Origin: Clostridium sp. K4410.MGS-306 | Lineage (GTDB): Bacteria > Cyanobacteriota > Vampirovibrionia > Gastranaerophilales > Gastranaerophilaceae | Reading direction: 5' to 3' | DNA length: 39,299 nt | NCBI GenBank assembly: GCA_000980375.1 | Contig: LARD01000015.1 | Coordinates: 1-39,299, forward strand | Shown: positions 25,036 to 32,975 of the stretch, piece by piece | Position numbering within the stretch: the first letter of the stretch is position 1 | How the letters are laid out: each line of letters begins with the position of its first letter | Translations under genes and position numbers: made by a program | The notes under the pieces: generated by a model | The model's input: only the letters and a program-made list of their open reading frames with translations | Told to the model about the DNA's origin: nothing | The model's database searches: none

Positions 25036-25132
25036 CCCAAATTCCTGTCTCGAGGTATGTGACAATTGAAGCATTCCGGCTATTACGGCTGCGGACCAGC
25101 GAGTGATTTTCGCACTTCTTTCCTTCAATTCC
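25036..25132 (-). ncRNA. Cobalamin-riboswitch-like leader of nrdDG
   Basis: Reading the minus strand, the leader contains GGAAAG, GTGCGAAAATCACTC, then GCTGGTCCGCAGCCGTAA (25083-25115). This follows the B12-riboswitch core 'GGGAA..GGUG.AAA.CC..C.G.CC.GC..C.GUAA' closely. It is followed by CGAGACAGGAAT (25041-25052), similar to the B12 box 'AGYCMGGA'. A perfect 8-bp helix, AATTGAAG (25123-25130) with CTTCAATT (25064-25071), encloses the core. Only about 30 bases separate the core from the B12 box, so the large peripheral helices of the classical form are missing; this looks like a compact variant. Identified by eye, without a covariance search. Confidence 0.6.
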
Positions 25133-25197
25133 TTTTTATTATTTTATCAAAAATAATAAGTATTTTCAAATGGTTTTAAAAATAAATTAATAAAAAA

Positions 25198-25284
25198 CGG
25201 AGAGGGTGGGATTCGAACCCACGGTACAATTGCTTGCACACAGACTTTCGAGATCCGCACCTTAAACCACTCGGACACCTCTCC
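25198..25284 (-). tRNA. tRNA-Ser(CGA)
   Basis: Cloverleaf with acceptor GGAGAGG/CCTCTCC, discriminator G, D-arm GTCCGAGTGGTTTAAGG, anticodon loop CTCGAAA (anticodon CGA, codon UCG), a long variable arm typical of serine tRNA, and T-arm GTGGGTTCGAATCCCAC. The 3' CCA is not encoded. It lies upstream of the nrdD leader on the same strand. Confidence 0.95.
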
Positions 25285-25326
25285 ATAGCTTTATTTTATT
25301 ATAAAATCATTTTTTTTAAAGCGAAA

Positions 25327-25695
25327 TTAAACTTCTTCTTTTTTTGTTTCAACACCGGGTGCATCTTTGATAATAAACGGTCTTACAAATGCGTAAGTGC
25401 CGTATAATGAAGCTGCAAGACCTGCAAAAGAAAGTGCTTTTGATGTTTTTGCCAGGGTTTTGCCAAGAAGGCTGCCCGCTGTTATTAATGTAGTGCCTGC
25501 CATTATACCAAGATAACCTTTAAATATTGTTCTTGGCACAACAATAGTATCTGTCATATCAGCACTGTTTTTTGTTTTTTCATGGAATTTTTCAAAAAGT
25601 CCTGTTTTTTTAACAGGCGCTTTTTCCGCTTGATCTTGTTTAAAATTTGTTTTGTAATTTGAATTGAATGAAGTATTAATAGAGTGCAGTTTCAT
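25327..25695 (-). CDS. Small tagged membrane protein
   Basis: 122 residues from the ATG at 25695, chosen because it gives the N-terminus MKLHSINTSF...YKTNFKQ, which fits the tag seen in other genes here; a frame from 25725 adds ten residues. Two hydrophobic segments lie at about residues 60-82 (YLGIMAGTTLITAGSLLG) and 88-108, with a short basic loop between, and a charged C-terminus. The tag precedes the membrane segments, so it would be exposed on one face. No known family. Minus strand, 47 bases downstream of the MCE gene. Confidence 0.55.
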   Translation of the reverse strand: MKLHSINTSFNSNYKTNFKQDQAEKAPVKKTGLFEKFHEKTKNSADMTDTIVVPRTIFKGYLGIMAGTTLITAGSLLGKTLAKTSKALSFAGLAASLYGTYAFVRPFIIKDAPGVETKKEEV

Positions 25696-25742
25696 GTTTC
25701 GGTTCCATTCCCTTTGTCTACACAATCATAATACTTCAAAAA

Positions 25743-26630
25743 TCAGCGCCTGCAAGGGTTACATTCACATTCCTTAACAGTTTTTCCAAATAAAATCCTC
25801 AAGCCGCCAAACCGTTTGGAAAGAGTTTGTCTTATGCCACAAGTTATTGCATTTGCGTTGCTGACAAGGCTTTGTGTTTCATAAAGCGTTGTATCTATTC
25901 TTGGCATAGCGGTATTGATGCTCTGCGTTGTACCGTTTAGGCTGCTTGTGAGAGTTTGTACGTTTTTAACGGATTCATCTATGCTGGTCATTGTGTTATC
26001 AAGCGATTTTTGTTTGATTGAACGGTCAAATTTTGATGTAATCTGGTTCAAATTTCCTGTTGTACCTGCAAGGTTTTTTGATAAGGATTTTATGCTTACC
26101 TGATTTTCTTTAATCACATCTTGAATAAGCACCAGAAGTTCTGTAAGCTGGCCTGTTGCATCGTCTAGGTTTTCGGATGCGCTTGCCAGATTTTCCTTAA
26201 TCTGCTGTAAGTCGTCAGGATCTTGATTTGCCATAAAAGAATCTACATCAACTGTTGCTTTTCCCTTCAATTCTGTACCGTCAGCTATCATTTTGTCGGA
26301 AGGCTCTTTGGGATAAATAAGCTCTAAAAAATCGTGCTCTTTTTCGTTATTTCTTTTTTCTTTTTTTAACAGAACCTTAGTGTTGTCTGGCAGCATGAGA
26401 TTTTTGGGATATAAGACGACATTTACGAGGGTATATTTGTAATCATCCGTATGGTTTCTGTCCAATGCTTTACCAACGACAATTCCTTTGTAATACACAG
26501 GAATACGATGATGAAATGGTCTCAGTTCGCTAAACTTGACTGTTATATAGGTATAGGTTGTGAGTTTATAAATGTAAAAGCCGAGCCCTAGCAAAATAGC
26601 TATAGAAGCTAAATAAAAGTATTTTTTCAT
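25743..26630 (-). CDS. MCE/MlaD-domain protein
   Basis: 295 residues. One N-terminal membrane helix (about 5-23) is followed by an MCE domain (about 28-125): YTYITVKFSELRPFHHRIPVYYKGIVVGKA, with the 'G..VG.V' turn of the family. Then a long Ser/Thr/Asn-rich helical region (about 140-275) forms a coiled-coil tail. MCE proteins make hexameric rings or tubes that carry lipids between the two membranes, usually with an MlaE permease and MlaF ATPase. Neither is next to this gene. The C-terminus ends in CECNPCRR, with three cysteines. A diderm envelope is implied. Confidence 0.85.
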   Translation of the reverse strand: MKKYFYLASIAILLGLGFYIYKLTTYTYITVKFSELRPFHHRIPVYYKGIVVGKALDRNHTDDYKYTLVNVVLYPKNLMLPDNTKVLLKKEKRNNEKEHDFLELIYPKEPSDKMIADGTELKGKATVDVDSFMANQDPDDLQQIKENLASASENLDDATGQLTELLVLIQDVIKENQVSIKSLSKNLAGTTGNLNQITSKFDRSIKQKSLDNTMTSIDESVKNVQTLTSSLNGTTQSINTAMPRIDTTLYETQSLVSNANAITCGIRQTLSKRFGGLRILFGKTVKECECNPCRR

Positions 26631-26700
26631 AGTTCAAATAATATATCTGATTTTAATATGAATAAACACCCGATACGGCTAATTAATTGTTTTAATATTA

Positions 26701-28809
26701 TTAAAAGCTCAGGTTTATCTGGAATTTTTTCAAATACATCTCCATGTCTTCTTTATCAAAGCGCAGTACGGTATTAGGAGTACCGTTGAAGTATCTTATT
26801 CCGTCTTCTTTCATTCCAAGGGATTTGTACAGTGCAATATTGCGCGGATTATCTGTTGCAAATTTTAGTGTGTCGTTGCCTGTTTCCAGACAAAAACTCA
26901 CCATTCTGGCAATTACAGCTTTTGCACTGTTTTTCATAATTCTTTCCTTGCCCTGATTCCAGGGTGCTGTATTAAGGCTTCTTCCCCATATACAGCCGTC
27001 ATTTTGAATTTCTACATTAGCTATTGCTTGAATTTTTCCTTCAGCTCTTAACACAAAATATTGCGCGTCTGGGTATAATTTTCCTGACTTGTAGGGTGGT
27101 AAAATCTCTGCTTGTGGATATTTTTCCTGTTTCCATTGCTTTTTAATTTCTGCTGCCAGATCAGTATATGTTTTTTCGCTGCTAAAAGGCATAATATCAT
27201 TTATTTCGCCGAAAACAGAGCGGCCTTCTTTTATATTTTGAAGATATACGCTCTGACCATCTTTTAGTATATTCCAAGGTAGTTTAACATCTTCTTTTGG
27301 CACAAGTGACAGGTATTTGGAGTCTTTGTTTTGTATTCTTTTTAAAAGCAGCTCTCTTTTTTGAGGTAAAAGTTTCATATATGCTTCAAAGTCTCTGTCT
27401 TCTTTCGGTTTTATAGAGTAAGAGCCGTCTGCCATTGCGGCAATTTCTTTTTGCAATTCTTCGCTCAGGTCGTGTTTTGAAACATCAAATCTGATTCCTG
27501 ATTTTTCAATTCTGTCAAATGCTTCGTTTATTTGTTTTTCATTTGCAGACATTACTATCCTGACATACCCGTCACCGTTTGGGCCAAAAACATCACCGGG
27601 CGTGAATGCAATTTGTGATTTGTGTAAAACATATTTAAAAAATTCATCAGAGTTAAAATCAGGTGGAATTTTGGCCCATAGATAGTAAGTTCCGTCTGTG
27701 GGTTTTGCATCACTGCCAAGTTTGTGCAGTCTGTTTATAGCTGTATTTTTACGGTTCCTGTATATCTTGTTTACTTTTGAAATGTATCCTTCTTCGTCTT
27801 TTAAGGCCTCAATTGCAGCTGCCTGTACGGGAATATAAACGCTTCCGCCAGAAAGATATTTAGCTTTTAAAAGGTTGTCGATATTTTCTTTTGCGCTTAC
27901 GGCAAAGGCAACGCGAAGACCCGGCATACTCTGTGCTTTAGAAAAAGTGTGTATTTCAAAAGCAACATCTTTGGCTCCTCTAGCCTGCATAATCCCGGCA
28001 GGCTTTTTACCGGAATGAGTAATTTCGCTGTTATCCATATCGTGGATGATTAGGATTCCGTTTTCTTTTGCAAATTTTACTGCCTGTTCATAGATACTTT
28101 TTGGAGCAAAAGAACCCGTAGGATTGTGCGGGTAATTTAGAATCATTATTTTTGCATCTTTTGGCATTTTTGAAAAATCCGGCAGATATCCGTTTTGCGG
28201 ATACAGTTTGTATGCTTCTTTTTTCAGGTCATGACGTGTTATAAGGTCATCGTACAAGGAATATCCCGGGTCTGGAACAAGCACTTTATCGCCGTAATTT
28301 GCATAAGCTGTAAATATATGGTCAATAGCATCCGAGGAGCCGGATGTGGCCATTACTTCTTTTTTAGGGTCAATATCCACACCGAATCTTTTTTTCATCC
28401 AGCTGCTTACTGTATAAAAAAATGCGCCATCTCCTTTGGGACTGTTATATCTGTGTGACCAAAGGTCGTTAACTTTATCTTTTAGTGCCTGTTTTGCTTT
28501 TTCCGGCGGGGTTAAATCAGGATTGCCCATTGACATATCAACAACTGCTCTGTCTCCGTGCAGGTATCTTGCTTTGCTTATTTCTGCAATGTAATTTGAA
28601 ATTTTGTAATCTGAATTTTCAAGTCTTGAAGACGGCTTTATTTTTTTGTCTCCATAAAAACTTATCAAAGCAAGTTTTGCGCTGACAATGGGAAAATCCG
28701 GTTTTTCTTCTTGAATTTTTTTCTGATAGTTGTTGTCTGTCTTAATATTTACGACATTAAGACTGTTTTTTATAAATTTATTGTGAAAAGTTACGGGATA
28801 TATTTTCAT
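26701..28809 (-). CDS. Class I/II aminotransferase fused to a GNAT-like domain
   Basis: 702 residues. Residues 1-12 (MKIYPVTFHNKF) look like the N-terminal tag of this window. Residues about 70-450 are a PLP-dependent aminotransferase: GNPDLTPP, SGSSDAIDH, YPHNPTG (Asn229), HDMDNSEI and the PLP lysine Lys291 in HTFSKAQSMPGLR, close to the LL-diaminopimelate/aspartate aminotransferase type. Residues about 540-690 resemble a GNAT acyltransferase (YFVLRAEGKIQAIANVEI, then NPRNIALYKSLGMKEDG). The two parts could act in succession on an amino product, but the substrate is unknown. Its ATG overlaps the stop of the SDR gene by 4 bp, so they are co-translated. Confidence 0.82.
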   Translation of the reverse strand: MKIYPVTFHNKFIKNSLNVVNIKTDNNYQKKIQEEKPDFPIVSAKLALISFYGDKKIKPSSRLENSDYKISNYIAEISKARYLHGDRAVVDMSMGNPDLTPPEKAKQALKDKVNDLWSHRYNSPKGDGAFFYTVSSWMKKRFGVDIDPKKEVMATSGSSDAIDHIFTAYANYGDKVLVPDPGYSLYDDLITRHDLKKEAYKLYPQNGYLPDFSKMPKDAKIMILNYPHNPTGSFAPKSIYEQAVKFAKENGILIIHDMDNSEITHSGKKPAGIMQARGAKDVAFEIHTFSKAQSMPGLRVAFAVSAKENIDNLLKAKYLSGGSVYIPVQAAAIEALKDEEGYISKVNKIYRNRKNTAINRLHKLGSDAKPTDGTYYLWAKIPPDFNSDEFFKYVLHKSQIAFTPGDVFGPNGDGYVRIVMSANEKQINEAFDRIEKSGIRFDVSKHDLSEELQKEIAAMADGSYSIKPKEDRDFEAYMKLLPQKRELLLKRIQNKDSKYLSLVPKEDVKLPWNILKDGQSVYLQNIKEGRSVFGEINDIMPFSSEKTYTDLAAEIKKQWKQEKYPQAEILPPYKSGKLYPDAQYFVLRAEGKIQAIANVEIQNDGCIWGRSLNTAPWNQGKERIMKNSAKAVIARMVSFCLETGNDTLKFATDNPRNIALYKSLGMKEDGIRYFNGTPNTVLRFDKEDMEMYLKKFQINLSF

Positions 28810-29648
28810 AAAGTCTTTCTAAAATTAAATAGTTTTGTGACACCTGTGTTAAAATCTGTAAACTCAAAATCCGGCAGCTCTTTTAAAAGCAGTGAGTTAT
28901 CGCCTGTGTATTCAAAATTAAGACCTTGTTCTTTGAATCTTATATCTGATTCAAATCCGCTTATTTGGTTGACTGTTTGTGCTATCTGCAGCAGTGAAAT
29001 ACTCTTTGTTGGTGTGACATTTATTACTCTGCTTTTGGGAAAGCTTGTTATAAATTTTTCCACAATTCTGCATAAATCATCGATATAAAGATAATCGAAC
29101 ACAACATTCTTGTTAATTATCACAGGCTCTTTTTTTAGGTTTTGAATAATCGCATACGATGGGAATCTACTTTCTTTTTCATATTTTCCGTAGCATGCAA
29201 ATATATTGAGGCACAACATATCTCTTCTTGATAAAGCCAGCTTACATAGCTCCATTTTTGATTTACCGTACTGATCTTCCGGTACAACCTCGCCTATTTG
29301 AGTTTCTTTTACTTTTTTTAAATCTCTTGCTTTTGAATATGCTGCTCCCGAGCCGAAAATTATGACTTTTGTTGTTTCAGGCTTTGCAAACAGAATATTG
29401 TTTACCATTTTTATATTATCCTGTTCACAGTTTTCAGGGTCGGCACAGCCTCTGACACCGCCTGTAGAGGCACAATGTATAACAAAATCAATACTGTTGT
29501 TTGAAAAAAAATTTTTTACACTTTCACAATCTGTCAAATCCAGTTCAAAACTTCTTGGACATAAAAGATTGTACTTAGAATTAAAATATTCTTTTAAATT
29601 TTTTCCGACAAAGCCCCCAGAGCCCGTTATTAAAATATTTTTAATCAT
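28806..29648 (-). CDS. NAD-dependent epimerase/dehydratase (extended SDR)
   Basis: 280 residues. N-terminal Rossmann motif ILITGSGGFVGKNL; VIHCAS; FGSGAAY; and the catalytic YGKSK (YxxxK). The set resembles nucleotide-sugar epimerases and dehydratases such as GDP-fucose synthase or rhamnose reductases. It is 20-40 residues shorter than most. It is the first gene of an operon with the aminotransferase-GNAT fusion. Aminotransferase plus SDR plus acyltransferase is a common set in amino-sugar synthesis, but the aminotransferase here is not of the sugar class, so this link is only a suggestion. Confidence 0.82.
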   Translation of the reverse strand: MIKNILITGSGGFVGKNLKEYFNSKYNLLCPRSFELDLTDCESVKNFFSNNSIDFVIHCASTGGVRGCADPENCEQDNIKMVNNILFAKPETTKVIIFGSGAAYSKARDLKKVKETQIGEVVPEDQYGKSKMELCKLALSRRDMLCLNIFACYGKYEKESRFPSYAIIQNLKKEPVIINKNVVFDYLYIDDLCRIVEKFITSFPKSRVINVTPTKSISLLQIAQTVNQISGFESDIRFKEQGLNFEYTGDNSLLLKELPDFEFTDFNTGVTKLFNFRKTL

Positions 29649-29705
29649 AGGACAATGATATCATATAAAAGGCAAAAAAATTTTTTTACGTGTTTTCTAA
29701 CTTGT

Positions 29706-31466
29706 ATGAATCAGATTTTTTTTAACTCTTTAAATTCCTTTAAATATCCTTTTCATAAAAATAAAGAACATTTGCCCCGTCAAAATGTAAGTTTTGCTCA
29801 ACGACGCACAAGTGCTGATATTTATGAAAAAACGTACACAATTATCCCTTACGATATAAGAGAAGATTTGCATTCTCTTGAATATTCTTTTAAACAAATA
29901 AAAGAAATTCTTGATAAAAAAACTGGAGAGGGTGTAAAATCTTTAATTAATGCATCCGGTAAATTTAATACAGTTGATGGTATTACTTTTAAAAATGTTG
30001 GAGACGCGTGTGATAATGTTTCTTTTGACTCGGGAAGTTTCAAAAATCTATCAGGCACAATAAGAATTACGCAAAGATCTTCTGCCGGCGAAATTAAACA
30101 GGGGTGGCTGATTCATAACGACAGAGTTGTTAAAAATTACAATCCGTCAAATCCAAATTCTCTGCCGAATAATATTGAATATTATTCACTTGAAGAGCTT
30201 CAACAATCCGGCATAAATGACAAACTAAGAAATGTGCTGGCAAACCTTGACCCTGTGATGCTTAAGGTTAGGCAGCTGGCTGTTGCTCAAAAAGATACGC
30301 ATTTAAAAACCCCGGCTGCTACCATTTCTGAGGATGCTCTTCATTCTCTGGATAAAATTCAGGATTTGACTGATAAAGTCATAAAAACAGCTGATGAGAT
30401 ACCTCATTCCACTTTGTATAAGCTTAATGTGAAGTTTCCTGATTATAAACAAATCTCCGGACAGAGTTCTTATACTTTTCAAAATTTAGGCGATGATAAA
30501 ATTCAAATAAATTATTCTACAATAGATAGCAAGAAACTCGGGTATCTGCAAAGATTAATGGTTTATGATAAAGAAGGGCAGATTAGAACAGGATATTTGA
30601 TCAGTGACAACAAAATAGTTGCCAACTTTAATCCTAAAATCCCTGCGATGATGCCTGAAAAATTTTATTATGTTGATGAAAATAAAATTCAAAATGCTCA
30701 TTATTCTCAAGCTTTTGAAGATTATCTAAACCTTTATTCCGATGCAATTAATGCTTATTTAAAGCATATTACGCCTGATAATAACCCTGCATCATTGCCA
30801 CAGGAATATGCTCCTGTAATGGAATCTGTGCGCAATTGCTTTGAATCTATAGAAGATAAATTTGCAAAGATAAATAAAGTAAAAGTTTCCAAGCTAAAGA
30901 CTTCTTATCCTGATTTTCTTAATATGGCCGGAAAACGCGGCTATACCTTTAAAAATGCAGGCCCTAATAACGAGACTATCAATATTATGCGCTGCAAAAC
31001 AAAGCAGTGTAATGATATCCTAAAAATAACAGTTTTTGATGATAAAGGTGATATAAAAGATTATCTGCTTGTACAGGATAATTTTGTAATAAGCAATTAT
31101 AATCCAAAGTATCCGATGGATATACCTTCTGCGCCTAAGTTTTATAACAGCCGTGATATCTACAAATTATCAGCCTTTGATTACCTGGAGTCGCTTAATG
31201 CAAAGATTGCTGATTTTGAAAAATTTGTTGATGAAAAAATTACAAAAAAACAACAATCTAAAGAAGAAAAATGTTTACAACCGGAGAAGGTTGTTGAGCC
31301 TAAACCGATTTCTAAAAAGTTAGGATACAAAGAAATTGTTGCACAATGCAAGCGTGATTTTAAAGAAGCTGTTGCCAAACTACAACAGGGCAAAGAAGCA
31401 AAAGAAGACTTTTTTAAAGCACTTGATGACATTCGTGCAAAAGTAGAGGATTATTTTGGTGAATAA
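29706..31466 (+). CDS. Unknown protein with three internal repeats and SFA tag
   Basis: 586 residues from the ATG at 29706. An ATG at 29655 would sit only six bases from the divergent SDR start. From 29706 the N-terminus is MNQIFFNSLNSF...NVSFAQRR, in line with the tag. Three copies of a domain of about 160 residues follow. Each ends in a matching strand-turn: RVVKNYNPSNPNSLP (30120), KIVANFNPKIPAMMP (30613), FVISNYNPKYPMDIP (31084). Each copy also has an ITFKNVGD / YTFQNLGD / YTFKNAGP element. The C-terminus is a charged coiled coil. No family recognised. It directly precedes hydG, and its stop lies inside a hydG operator. Confidence 0.65.
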   Translation: MNQIFFNSLNSFKYPFHKNKEHLPRQNVSFAQRRTSADIYEKTYTIIPYDIREDLHSLEYSFKQIKEILDKKTGEGVKSLINASGKFNTVDGITFKNVGDACDNVSFDSGSFKNLSGTIRITQRSSAGEIKQGWLIHNDRVVKNYNPSNPNSLPNNIEYYSLEELQQSGINDKLRNVLANLDPVMLKVRQLAVAQKDTHLKTPAATISEDALHSLDKIQDLTDKVIKTADEIPHSTLYKLNVKFPDYKQISGQSSYTFQNLGDDKIQINYSTIDSKKLGYLQRLMVYDKEGQIRTGYLISDNKIVANFNPKIPAMMPEKFYYVDENKIQNAHYSQAFEDYLNLYSDAINAYLKHITPDNNPASLPQEYAPVMESVRNCFESIEDKFAKINKVKVSKLKTSYPDFLNMAGKRGYTFKNAGPNNETINIMRCKTKQCNDILKITVFDDKGDIKDYLLVQDNFVISNYNPKYPMDIPSAPKFYNSRDIYKLSAFDYLESLNAKIADFEKFVDEKITKKQQSKEEKCLQPEKVVEPKPISKKLGYKEIVAQCKRDFKEAVAKLQQGKEAKEDFFKALDDIRAKVEDYFGE

Positions 31467-31493
31467 TATCACGATAGTGTGAAATTATTCACA
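31459..31493 (+). promoter_or_regulatory. Two tandem GTGA-N6-TCAC operators before hydG
   Basis: Site 1: GTGA-ATAATA-TCAC at 31459-31472. Site 2: TGTGAA-ATTA-TTCACA at 31478-31493, a perfect palindrome matching the Rex consensus in 17 of the 18 bases from 31477 to 31494. Centres are 20 bp apart, about two helical turns, so two dimers would sit on the same face. Relative to the predicted start near 31534 they are centred at about -68 and -48, which would also suit a CRP/FNR-type activator. The same operator type overlaps the hydrogenase promoter at 9559-9572. Confidence 0.6.
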
Positions 31494-31518
31494 ATTGTGT
31501 GCCGCTGTATTTCAAGCG

Positions 31519-31527
31519 TGGTATAAT
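31519..31527 (+). promoter_or_regulatory. Extended -10 promoter of hydG
   Basis: TGGTATAAT: an extended -10 (TGn before TATAAT). No good -35 box at 17 bp, which fits an extended -10 or an activated promoter. GAAGGG at 31544-31549 serves the ATG at 31554. Confidence 0.6.
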
Positions 31528-31553
31528 TGTTTACAGATAGAGAGAAGGGTACC

Positions 31554-32975
31554 ATGTATAATCCAAAATCACATAAAGCGGAAGAATTTATAAATCATGA
31601 GGAAGTTTTAGAAACTTTAGAATACGCTGAAAAAAACAAAAATAATATTGCTGTTATAGATAAAATTCTGGAAAAAGCAAGGCTAAAAAAAGGCCTTACT
31701 CATAAAGAAGCTGCTGTTTTGCTAGATTGCGAAATAGAAGAGAAGAATAAAGAAATTTTTGAGCTTGCAATGGAAATCAAGCAAGATTACTACGGCAACA
31801 GAATTGTTCTGTTTGCTCCTTTGTATTTATCAAATTACTGTGTCAACGGCTGTGTATATTGCCCGTACCACCATCAAAACAAACATATCCCCAGACGAAA
31901 ACTCTCTCAAGAAGAAATTAAAAATGAAGTAATTGCTCTTCAGGATATGGGGCATAAACGTCTTGCTATAGAAGCAGGAGAAGACCCTGTTAACAACCCC
32001 ATTGAATACATATTGGAATCTTTGAATACAATATATTCTGTGAAGCACAAAAACGGTGCAATTCGTCGTGTGAATGTGAATATAGCTGCAACTTCTGTTG
32101 AAAATTACAAAAAACTCCATGAGGCAGGCATTGGAACTTATGTGCTGTTTCAGGAGACTTATAACAAAGAAACATATGAAAGACTCCACCCGACAGGGCC
32201 AAAACACAATTATGCATACCATACAGAGGCTATGGACAGGGCAATGGAGGCAGGTATTGATGATGTAAGCCTTGGTGTGTTGTTTGGTCTTGAGCTTTAC
32301 AGATATGAGTTTACTGCTCTTATGATGCATGCAGAGCATCTTGAGGCAGCTTTCGGGGTTGGCCCGCACGCCATCAGTGTGCCGCGTATTAAAAAAGCTG
32401 ATGATATTGATCCTTCTGCTTTTGACAACGGCATTGATGATGATACTTTTGCAAAAATTGTTGCCTGTATTCGTATAGCTGCGCCATACACAGGCATGAT
32501 TGTTTCAACAAGAGAGTCTGAAGAATGCAGAAAAAGACTTTTGTCTTTGGGGGTATCTCAAATGTCGGGCGGTTCTAAAACAAGTGTTGGCGGATATTTT
32601 AACCCTATGCCTGAGACAGAAGATTCTGCTCAGTTTGATATTTCCGACAGACGCCCGCTGGACGAAGTTATTAAATGGTTAATGGAGCTCGGTTACCTTC
32701 CAAGCTTTTGTACAGCCTGCTATAGAGCCGGTAGAACAGGTGAACGGTTTATGGAAGTGTGCAAGCAACAGCAAATTCATAACTTCTGCCACCCTAATGC
32801 CATAATTACGCTAAAAGAGTATCTGGAAGACTATGCTTCTCCAGAGACAAAAGCACTTGGTGAAAAGTTTATAGCAAAAGAAATGAATATTCTCGAAAGC
32901 TCAGAGCAAATCAAGAATGCCGTAGTTGAAGATTTGATAAAAATTGAACATGGAGAAAGAGACTTCCGTTTTTAA
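31554..32975 (+). CDS. hydG: [FeFe]-hydrogenase maturase HydG
   Basis: 473 residues from the ATG at 31554; the opening MYNPKSHKAEEFINHEEVLETLEYA is the family start. Radical SAM cluster at Cys96, Cys100 and Cys103 (CVNGCVYC). The C-terminal CTACYRAGRTGERFMEVC (about 385-405) holds the auxiliary cluster that distinguishes HydG from ThiH. HydG splits tyrosine to CO and cyanide for the H-cluster iron. Its gene is separate from hydA (18 kb away) but shares the operator type. Stop overlaps the stop of the convergent gene by 4 bp. Confidence 0.97.
   Translation: MYNPKSHKAEEFINHEEVLETLEYAEKNKNNIAVIDKILEKARLKKGLTHKEAAVLLDCEIEEKNKEIFELAMEIKQDYYGNRIVLFAPLYLSNYCVNGCVYCPYHHQNKHIPRRKLSQEEIKNEVIALQDMGHKRLAIEAGEDPVNNPIEYILESLNTIYSVKHKNGAIRRVNVNIAATSVENYKKLHEAGIGTYVLFQETYNKETYERLHPTGPKHNYAYHTEAMDRAMEAGIDDVSLGVLFGLELYRYEFTALMMHAEHLEAAFGVGPHAISVPRIKKADDIDPSAFDNGIDDDTFAKIVACIRIAAPYTGMIVSTRESEECRKRLLSLGVSQMSGGSKTSVGGYFNPMPETEDSAQFDISDRRPLDEVIKWLMELGYLPSFCTACYRAGRTGERFMEVCKQQQIHNFCHPNAIITLKEYLEDYASPETKALGEKFIAKEMNILESSEQIKNAVVEDLIKIEHGERDFRF

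Noticed and set aside
24967..25128. N-terminal extension of NrdD by 54 residues
   Set aside because: It would translate the riboswitch-like leader; the ATG at 24966 has a good ribosome site and gives the usual family start.
31527..31553. Upstream start for HydG
   Set aside because: It would begin inside the -10 promoter region; the ATG at 31554 has GAAGGG in front and the family N-terminus.
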